Source of the DNA: UBA2336 sp964538575
GTDB taxonomy: Bacteria; Bacteroidota; Bacteroidia; Cytophagales; Cyclobacteriaceae
Length of the DNA: 14,448 nucleotides
Assembly: GCA_964538575.1 (NCBI GenBank)
Contig: CAZIGG010000083.1
Location: 1-14,448 of the forward strand
Direction of reading: 5' to 3'
The position numbers and the translations under genes were made by a program. This document shows, in pieces, positions 8,301 through 12,655 of this stretch (the first letter of the stretch is position 1; each line of letters opens with the position of its first letter). The notes beneath the pieces were generated by a model, which was not told the origin of the DNA, did no database searches, and saw only the letters and a program-made list of their open reading frames with translations.

Positions 8301-8450
8301 AAGCTCTACGGCAAAACCACGGATTTAAAAACCGGAAAACTGAACATTGCTAAAACGCTGTTTGGATCGGTGATCAATTTTGTGAATGTCATCGTGGGCA
8401 AGGATTGTAAACCGGTGTATACCGGAAGCGTACAACCTCCTGTTCAGTAG
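5310..8450 (+). CDS. AsmA family protein, large, inner-membrane anchored
   Basis: The 1046-residue protein has an N-terminal membrane helix (about residues 14-37) followed by KKKNDWLLNQIQSYM and a long periplasmic body of beta-strand repeats, as in AsmA/TamB-related proteins. The AsmA N-terminal signature is visible as IGSVNFRIFRDFPDVTVELD at 62-81. A low-complexity linker (about 151-187) includes STKSTKSTKS at 167-176. The C-terminal part, about 830-1046, matches the AsmA C-terminal domain: KIDYSLDLHATGSSWAALKQ, then MAGEITITGDSL, VDIDKLLRRFE and GDGQLITKDVAFATLQNRVAFDG. Cysteines at about 992 and 1033 could form a disulfide. AsmA-like proteins are thought to carry phospholipid between the membranes. 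The gene is divergent from a barrel plus AsmA-like pair. Its last three codons and stop fall within a heptamer repeat array. Confidence 0.92.
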   Translation: MTGSWHFPPRLLRVLKIVGIIGVIVFIVISAISWVVVKKKNDWLLNQIQSYMVESQSGHLEIGSVNFRIFRDFPDVTVELDSVRYYEHHDTLRIPGEKPILNAAQLFVAIDLLSLINDELKVFEISLSDARLNIIEYENGKLNIDLALAKPQPGTVQEEVIAKLSDSTKSTKSTKSETITPTPPGAGVQIDLESISFNEVELTWNSYKNRRPSVIFLDELEVTLSGNEKLVNAELFTSCKVQRLTINRTAIPPGKLTADLELQFNQQTQQLVIRQSEINYNELAVTLQGTYAHQENLLDLEVDASSNDLELLSIFIKREVLKQNPDLLKQADVYIKGKIAGELQAPQVDISFGLRDLDLTLPRNPGTFKNIGFDGSFTSGALPDYSQAMLEIKNLRGQLPGGFLKGEFSLNNFAEPYLKYTLDAQLTLDGYDEIFQLGFLRQLTGSVSLQADFDGPLKYFRQHTMDSSRSSTVTLNDLSFVLAKTNQKVTGLSGKIENRNNLASIQHLTFTYGENDLLIDGTVENLMHFILLRDTALTAHGKVQSGQLYTKDFIFDTLGSAEVQDRITNLSFDFQSTITAYDTLEMPDISFAIQNLSASFDKLPDLKQVSGRGRFSKPDSVFRFDLYEFHATLPQGKVDITGDLIIPQKRLWEFNARVSMNKFPWTYVKELAAEIRTDQEPVAKNLPVKEMDLVTGDLDVSAVIITYPFDFNKLSIRNSKISIHTADSKTLSVNKLDIALAGLRFKHPQNSGSLTGLRYTQGTVSVKQLKLPGLNELDVNLNVTGKNDSLDITFSSATQKAESEKGNLFMDISKEERAYRLQYTVTGASLDYFVEKFYKKDFMKGKIDYSLDLHATGSSWAALKQKMAGEITITGDSLHLSGVDIDKLLRRFERSQNFNLTDVGAILIAGPVGLAVTKGTDFVSLATINLNPNHHTFIKELHTTWELGDGQLITKDVAFATLQNRVAFDGRIDFAHDSIPGLTIAVVDKNGCSLMDQKLYGKTTDLKTGKLNIAKTLFGSVINFVNVIVGKDCKPVYTGSVQPPVQ

Positions 8451-8506
8451 TTAGTATTGAGTGTTGAGTTGACTATCTACTCAATACTAAAGACTAAGAA
8501 CTCAAT
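8442..8506. repeat. Inverted array of degenerate heptamers, near consensus ACTMAAY
   Basis: On the plus strand four adjacent 7-mers read ACTCAAT, ACTAAAG, ACTAAGA, ACTCAAT (8479-8506). On the minus strand four adjacent 7-mers read ACTCAAC, ACTCAAT, ACTAACT, ACTGAAC (8469 down to 8442). The two arms point away from each other across a 9-base spacer (8470-8478). The best-paired part is a perfect 12-bp inverted repeat, TTAGTATTGAGT (8451-8462) with ACTCAATACTAA (8479-8490). The left arm covers the last codons and stop of the AsmA gene. It resembles the short tandem heptamer repeats known from some bacterial genomes. It could also act as a weak transcript-end hairpin. Confidence 0.7.
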
Positions 8507-8513
8507 ATTCGAA

Positions 8514-8628
8514 TCAAAACTGCGTATTAAATCCAACAAACGTCTGGAACTTCGGCTGTCCGTATCCTTCGGCCATGACGGTGAATTGAGGCTCGTGGAA
8601 CAGGAAATTAAACCGTAATCAATACGTA
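8514..8628 (-). pseudogene. Remnant of an outer-membrane barrel C-terminus
   Basis: The frame ending at the TGA at 8514-8516 encodes 34 residues with the signature of a last barrel strand: RFNFLFHEPQF, then FTVMAEGYGQPKFQTFVGF and a terminal Phe. It is blocked upstream by an in-frame stop (8619-8621). In the next frame, residues KVIRIDYG (around 8608-8635) continue it naturally, and in the third frame the neighbouring barrel ends SLNYRLK and stop at 8629. Joining the three frames would need two single-base additions, at about 8632 and about 8612, each beside a short G run on the coding strand. It is either the true end of the neighbouring gene with two sequence errors or mutations, or the remnant of a second barrel gene. 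Confidence 0.6.
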
Positions 8629-8998
8629 TTACTTTAACCGGTAGTTCAGACTTCCGCCCAGGTTCCATTGCCAGATGGTTGAGCCGGTAGAGACACCGGT
8701 TCCTGAGCCACCGGTGCCAAAATAGAACCCAGCGCCCGCCCACTGCACCGGTGAAAGTAATTGGCCATGAATGCGAAGGCTTACTTTTTCAGANNNNNNN
8801 NNNNNNNNNNNNNNNNNNNNNNNNNNNNNNNNNNNNNNNNNNNNNNNNNNNNNNNNNNNNNNNNNNNNNNNNNNNNNNNNNNNNNNNNNNNNNATCCTGG
8901 AACGTGTAACTTTCAAAAGTAAGGAGCGTTATGCCCGGTTGAGCCTGCGCGATGAAACCTGCTAAAACAAGCAAAAGGAAAAGAGACAGAGTTTTCAT
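8629..8998 (-). CDS. Outer-membrane beta-barrel protein, interrupted by an assembly gap
   Basis: The N-terminal piece (8998-8894, 35 codons) is a signal peptide, MKTLSLFLLLVLAGFIAQAQ, followed by PGITLLTFESYTFQD. The C-terminal piece (8793-8629, 54 codons plus TAA) includes SEKVSLRIHGQLLSPVQW, then a Gly-rich turn (GTGGSGTGVSTGS) and the strand WQWNLGGSLNYRLK. Both pieces have the composition of one small Bacteroidota barrel protein, and I believe I recall homologues with this same start and end. The 100 Ns between them are a placeholder, so the middle is missing and the total length unknown; such barrels are often about 180-230 residues. The two pieces are in one frame only if the true gap is a multiple of three bases. 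The gene may really end at 8514 if the downstream remnant belongs to it. Confidence 0.75.
8794..8893. other. Assembly gap of exactly 100 N
   Basis: A run of exactly 100 Ns, the usual placeholder for a scaffold join of unknown length. It falls inside a barrel gene, so the sequence on either side is a contig end and its base quality may be lower. Reading frames that cross it have no meaning. Confidence 0.98.
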
Positions 8999-9293
8999 GT
9001 TAGATTTTTGGTTGGGGTGGTTATTTTTTTTACAGAGTTAATGAGATAACAGTTTTGTTCACAATACCGCCAATAACGTGATCAATAACAATATCGTTTA
9101 ATAAATTTCAACTTTTTTCGGCATGTAATTCCTGCTTGGAAAAACTTTTTGTCCATTCCAAGGTACGAAAATGTTGCGAATTATGTACCTTTCGTCACTT
9201 TATGCAGTCGTGACAATTTGTTTAAAAACATGATCTGTACTGGCAGTTTAATCACTTTTAACAACACTTTATTCACTAATTTTTAAATCTCAC
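8999..9293. other. A/T-rich divergent intergenic region, no firm signal
   Basis: This 295-bp region separates the broken barrel gene (minus) from the four-gene plus-strand operon and must hold promoters for both. I find no exact TAnnTTTG on either strand; the closest on plus are TACCTTTC (9185-9192) and TAATTTTT just before the start, each one base off. A short inverted repeat, GTCAC (9194-9198) and GTGAC (9210-9214), and four scattered CAATA words (9062-9093) are present but could be chance. Confidence 0.6.
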
Positions 9294-9947
9294 ATGAAAA
9301 AAACAAAATCTCTGTTAATCCTGGGCACCCTTGGCCTGATGCTGTTGGGTTGCTACCCGCAGGGTCCTGAGTATGTAGATGATCTGGATCTTGTGTATAC
9401 CAATCATAACGCTGAGTATGATTTTGCAAGCAAGGGAACATATGCACGTCCGGATGAAATTATAAAAATTACAGGCAAGTTCTTAGATCCGGATGGCCCG
9501 GAAGCGCCTGAAACTATTCCGGACGCTGTTGCAGATCAGATATTTGATGCGTTTGATGCTAATATGACTGACCTGGGCTGGGAGAAGGTAGAACTGGATC
9601 AGGATCCGGATATTACTATGCTTCCCGCAGTGCTGGAAACTACTACACTCGTGTACTGGTACGACTACTGGTATGGATGGTGGGGCGGTTACCCGGGTTA
9701 CCCAGGATATTACCCTCCGGGTGGTTACTATCCGGGCTACCCATCGTACCCGGTGGTTTCGTCTTACAGCACCGGCACACTTTTATTCCTGTTGACAGAT
9801 CCGCATGAAGTAAGCGGATCCGGAAATCTGATAATCCAGTGGTCATTTGCAGGCAATGGAATACTCACCGGTTCGTACAATGTTAATCGCGTTACGAAGG
9901 CAATCGACCAGGGCTTTAAACAATCACCTTACCTCAAAACGAACTAA
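9294..9947 (+). CDS. DUF4136 lipoprotein with a Tyr/Trp/Gly/Pro loop
   Basis: The 217-residue protein has a lipoprotein signal ending LLGC, with Cys20 as the lipidated residue, and then YPQGPEYVDDLD. The acidic run from +7 is later than the usual Bacteroidota surface-export signal, so the membrane side is uncertain. The DUF4136 layout is visible: NAEYDFASKGTYA at 39-51, a helix at 76-93, the strand DPDITMLPAVLETTTLVYW at 104-122, and the strands GTLLFLLTDP at 161-170 and LIIQWSFAG at 179-187. Between them, residues 121-153 contain 12 Tyr, 4 Trp, 8 Gly and 7 Pro out of 33. It is the first gene of an apparent operon, only 3 bp before the next start. Function unknown. Confidence 0.9.
   Translation: MKKTKSLLILGTLGLMLLGCYPQGPEYVDDLDLVYTNHNAEYDFASKGTYARPDEIIKITGKFLDPDGPEAPETIPDAVADQIFDAFDANMTDLGWEKVELDQDPDITMLPAVLETTTLVYWYDYWYGWWGGYPGYPGYYPPGGYYPGYPSYPVVSSYSTGTLLFLLTDPHEVSGSGNLIIQWSFAGNGILTGSYNVNRVTKAIDQGFKQSPYLKTN
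9654..9752 (+). repeat. Coding low-complexity stretch, YPG-type repeats
   Basis: This part of the DUF4136 gene encodes residues 121-153. It begins with alternating Tyr/Trp (YWYDYWYGWWGG) and continues with GYPGYPGYYPPGGYYPGYP. At DNA level related GGNTAYCC units recur, with varied third positions, so the repeat looks maintained at protein level and not only as a recent slippage product. Only two of 33 residues are not Tyr, Trp, Gly or Pro. Confidence 0.85.
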
Positions 9948-9950
9948 GTC

Positions 9951-10565
9951 ATGAAGAAGATATTTTATATAGTTCTGTTCACGATTCTTACAACTGGCGC
10001 GGCCAATGCCCAGCTTGAAACCGGATCGGGTGTCTTTAACGGTTACACTTCCATCACGTATTCTGTAGGATTTGGTACCGGTGATCTCGGAGAGTATATC
10101 TCGCAGCCAAGCTGGCGCGGGTTCACACTGGAGTTTGGAAAGTTTGTTACACCGGAAATTTCCATTGGTATTGAGGCAAGCTGGAATACGTTCTTCGAAG
10201 AGATGGACTATGCAACCTACACGAAAGATACCTATTCACTAAGCGGTAAGCAGTATAGGTATAATCACCAGTTTCCTATTTTAGCAAGCTTCAACTATAC
10301 GTTGATGGGAGACGGAAGCCTGAGGCCTTTTGGCGGCTTGGGTATCGGTACCATGTATTCGCAGCGCAATACGGATATGGGCCAGTGGAGAGTGCGTGAG
10401 GAAGCCTGGCATTTCGCATTGAGGCCTGAGATTGGTGTTCTCTATGAAGTAGGCTCGGGAACTCACATAAAAGTTTCGGGTAAGTATTACTCCGGTTTTA
10501 GCGCAGGTGACCTGGACGCGCAATCCTATTTCGCCCTGAATGTTGGTATCGTAATCATGAAGTAA
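9951..10565 (+). CDS. Outer-membrane beta-barrel protein
   Basis: The 204-residue protein has a signal peptide with an ANA|Q cleavage site near residue 20. Amphipathic strands follow: YTSITYSVGFGTG at 32-44, FTLEFGKFVTPEISIGIEASW near 58-78, FPILASFNYTLMG, LRPFGGLGIGTMYS, ALRPEIGVLYEV, IKVSGKYYSGF and a last strand AQSYFALNVGIVIMK. The length and pattern fit the small eight-stranded barrels of the outer-membrane beta-barrel domain family. The phrase 'PFGGLGIG' is typical of such barrels. The start is 3 bp after the stop of the DUF4136 lipoprotein, which suggests translational coupling and a shared function. No substrate can be inferred. Confidence 0.88.
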   Translation: MKKIFYIVLFTILTTGAANAQLETGSGVFNGYTSITYSVGFGTGDLGEYISQPSWRGFTLEFGKFVTPEISIGIEASWNTFFEEMDYATYTKDTYSLSGKQYRYNHQFPILASFNYTLMGDGSLRPFGGLGIGTMYSQRNTDMGQWRVREEAWHFALRPEIGVLYEVGSGTHIKVSGKYYSGFSAGDLDAQSYFALNVGIVIMK

Positions 10566-10627
10566 ACATATATGCGTTAAAAACAAATTTTAACTCACTA
10601 GACATTAAAAATTAAACACATAACACA

Positions 10628-11095
10628 ATGAAAAAATTACTTATTGCTGCTTTGGTATTCATATCAACTGCAGGTTTTTCACAAAGCAATAAAGAAGACA
10701 TAGAGTATATCCAATCGATCTACGGCAAAGAGAAAAAAGCTATTGTGGCTGATTTCATTGTACTGGAAGGCGCGCAGAAAGATGCATTCTGGAAACTCTA
10801 TGATGAATACGAAACGAAGCGCAAGGAATTGGGTCAGCAACGTGTTGCATTTCTTGAAAGGTATGCAGCGGAATATGGCACCATGGATGACGCCACCACC
10901 GATAAATTAATGAAAGAGATGACATCGCTGGGCGCTAAAACGGACAAGTTAATTACGACCTACTACGGAAAGATGAAAAAACCCGCAGGTGTAAAGGCAG
11001 CAGCGCAGTTTGTGCAGCTTGAAGCCTATTTGCTGAGCGTGATACGCGCGAGCATCATGGAAAGCATCCCGTTTATTGGAGAGCTCGATAAATAA
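10628..11095 (+). CDS. Small helical periplasmic protein, Spy/CpxP-like in pattern
   Basis: The 155-residue protein has a signal peptide (MKKLLIAALVFISTAGFSQS). The mature part appears all-helical: EDIEYIQSIYGKEKKAIVADF, GAQKDAFWKLYDEYETKRKE near 48-67, a long charged helix at 70-85 and KLMKEMTSLGAKTDKLITTYY at 93-113. The phrase DAFWKLYDEYE recalls the 'FW..Y..Y' motif of small Bacteroidota periplasmic proteins with a Spy/CpxP-like helical fold, sometimes annotated as sensors of ECF sigma factors. I see no LTxxQ motif, so the link is weak. It lies 62 bp after the barrel gene and 20 bp before a DUF4136 lipoprotein gene, and is probably in the same operon. A role in envelope protein quality control is possible. 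Confidence 0.85.
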   Translation: MKKLLIAALVFISTAGFSQSNKEDIEYIQSIYGKEKKAIVADFIVLEGAQKDAFWKLYDEYETKRKELGQQRVAFLERYAAEYGTMDDATTDKLMKEMTSLGAKTDKLITTYYGKMKKPAGVKAAAQFVQLEAYLLSVIRASIMESIPFIGELDK

Positions 11096-11115
11096 ATTTA
11101 CTTCAACTTAATCCC

Positions 11116-11673
11116 ATGAAAAATTTACTTATTCTTCTGCTGGCGGTCGGAATTGCTTCCTGTAGTTCCGTTAAGGTCAGTTATGATATCGATAAAAGTG
11201 TTGACTTCACGAAGTATAAAACATACAACTATAGTGAGGATGCCTTGAAACTTCCGGTTCAGGAGTTAAACAGAAACCGTGTGTTCAATGCGGTTGATAA
11301 CGAATTAGCATCCAGGGGTCTCAGTAAATCTGACGACCCTGACGTGTTAATTGATCTTCATGTGCGGGCTGAACAAAAAACAGAAGCAACGGCAACCACT
11401 ACCGGTACCGGAATGTATGGCGGGTATGGCGGACCCTGGAGGTATGGATACGGTGGAGGCTTTTCCACAACGACAATTGATTACGACAATTATATTGAAG
11501 GAACCCTGTTTATCAACGTAGTAGATAAGGCCGAGGATAAAATTGTATGGCAGGGCAGGGGAACCAAAACAGTGGACGAAGATGCTTCACCTGAAAAACG
11601 GGATGCAAATATTAATAATGGTATTAAGTCGATCTTCGCAACCTACCCGGTAAAACCGATTGAGAAGAAATAA
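11116..11673 (+). CDS. DUF4136 lipoprotein
   Basis: The 185-residue protein has a lipoprotein signal ending ASC, with Cys16 as the likely lipidated residue. No acidic residues follow it directly, so a periplasm-facing anchor is likely. It shows the clearest DUF4136 pattern in the window: VSYDIDKSVDFTKYKTYNY at 21-39, a helix with RVFNAVDNELASRGL at 55-69, the strand DPDVLIDLHVRAEQK at 74-88, a Gly/Tyr-rich loop at 97-116, and EGTLFINVVD plus DKIVWQGRGTK at 128-151. The last helix (NINNGIKSIFATYP) is also typical. It is the last gene of the plus-strand operon, followed 24 bp later by a strong terminator. It is the second DUF4136 gene of that operon and the third in the window. Confidence 0.92.
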   Translation: MKNLLILLLAVGIASCSSVKVSYDIDKSVDFTKYKTYNYSEDALKLPVQELNRNRVFNAVDNELASRGLSKSDDPDVLIDLHVRAEQKTEATATTTGTGMYGGYGGPWRYGYGGGFSTTTIDYDNYIEGTLFINVVDKAEDKIVWQGRGTKTVDEDASPEKRDANINNGIKSIFATYPVKPIEKK

Positions 11674-11696
11674 TCAGAATTGGGAAATTACAAACT

Positions 11697-11730
11697 GCAT
11701 CCTCGCCAACATGGCGGGGATGCTTTTTTT
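11697..11730 (+). terminator. Intrinsic terminator
   Basis: GCATCCTCGCC (11697-11707) pairs with GGCGGGGATGC (11713-11723) over 11 positions with a single T-G wobble, around the loop AACAT, followed directly by seven T (11724-11730). It ends the plus-strand operon. There is no comparable T-tract on the minus side for the converging gene that stops at 11740. Confidence 0.9.
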
Positions 11731-11739
11731 ATGGAGAGA

Positions 11740-12636
11740 TTACTTACACTTTTCCGACTTTCCTACAAAATACCGTTCATCATTGCTGTACACCTTCTCA
11801 TCTCTGATCAGTAACGGAGCTTCAAGCACCGGCAAGTCCTTTTTATCAAACGTAAATTGTATCGTAGTTGCTTCCCCGGTGTTGGTCACCTTCCATTTTC
11901 CTGTCTTCCGTCCGCGATATTTTGGGTTTTGATCTTTCAGGATGCCGCTCTTTTTTATAGAGGCGGTGAACGTTCCGTCTGCGCACAAATCAATCATGGT
12001 CTCTTTTGATCCGCCCTGTACTGCCGCAAAAGTTGCGACCACTTTATTGGAAAGAAATTCAGTCCAGTCAAAATCTGCATAAGGGGATGCTAAAGAGGGC
12101 GCATCAAACGAACTGCTTTCCATGAACCGGATGGCAGTATTTTTAACAGAATCGTAAAATTGAAGCGGAGCAATAATAAGTGTGGTAATACACGGCCCGC
12201 TTGGATTGCAACGGCTTATGGCAAAACCCCTCACGCCTTTGTTAATGTATTCTCCTGCTCCTGCTACTTCGGAAGAGAGTACGCCATTTTCCAGGGTTGG
12301 ATTGGCAGCCACCAGCTTAATGTTTTCGCTTAGATCAAATCCTTTTTTCCAGGCTTCCCGCATAGCATTCAGGTCGCCCTGTTCACGACCGAAAACATAA
12401 ATTTCACCGTAGGTTGTTGTCGTTGTGGTGAGCAGAAATACTTCGCTGTCGCGGGGTAACTGTCCTTCCCAGCCTTGCGGTACTTTTGCTGTAAAGCCGA
12501 AGCGTGGAGCATACAATGTTTCTCCCGCTTTATACATTTTGCCCAGCTGAAGCCGGTTTTTCTTTTTTTGTGCTGTCCCCTGGAACGCTATGCATGTTCC
12601 GAGCAGGAAAAGAATGATATACCTCAGTTTTTTCAT
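11740..12636 (-). CDS. Unrecognised secreted protein, two-part
   Basis: This 298-residue protein has a signal peptide (MKKLRYIILFLLGTCIAFQG, then TAQ). I do not recognise the family. The first half contains PRFGFTAKVPQGWEG near 44-58, a run of six Thr at 70-75, a helical stretch (NAMREAWKKGFDL) and Cys143 and Cys149 in RCNPSGPC. The second half (from about 216) looks like a small beta-sandwich or lipocalin-like unit: IDLCADGTF, GRKTGKWKVTNTGE, IQFTFDKKD and a C-terminal Cys297. Cys218 and Cys297 may pair. It starts 19 bp after the stop of the BamA/TamA-like gene on the same strand, so the two are probably one operon, and it may act in the periplasm with it. The start ATG at 12636 fits the signal peptide. 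Confidence 0.85.
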   Translation of the reverse strand: MKKLRYIILFLLGTCIAFQGTAQKKKNRLQLGKMYKAGETLYAPRFGFTAKVPQGWEGQLPRDSEVFLLTTTTTTYGEIYVFGREQGDLNAMREAWKKGFDLSENIKLVAANPTLENGVLSSEVAGAGEYINKGVRGFAISRCNPSGPCITTLIIAPLQFYDSVKNTAIRFMESSSFDAPSLASPYADFDWTEFLSNKVVATFAAVQGGSKETMIDLCADGTFTASIKKSGILKDQNPKYRGRKTGKWKVTNTGEATTIQFTFDKKDLPVLEAPLLIRDEKVYSNDERYFVGKSEKCK

Positions 12637-12655
12637 ACGTAATGATATTACAATT

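Noticed and set aside
8629..8916. Open frame on minus from an ATG at 8916 across the N run
   Set aside because: The residues before the gap in this frame are a shadow of the signal-peptide frame starting at 8998. The frame only exists because the placeholder has 100 Ns.
8771..8965. Plus-strand open frame across the N run
   Set aside because: More than half of it is Ns and the rest is antisense to the barrel gene.
9062..9093. Four CAATA words as a possible iteron set
   Set aside because: The spacing is irregular (9, 12 and 6 bases) and the region is A/T-rich, so chance is likely.
9194..9214. GTCAC/GTGAC inverted repeat as an operator
   Set aside because: The arms are only 5 bp and do not extend in either direction.
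12182..12400. Plus-strand open frame inside the 298-residue secreted protein gene
   Set aside because: It is antisense to a convincing gene and has no signal or motif of its own.
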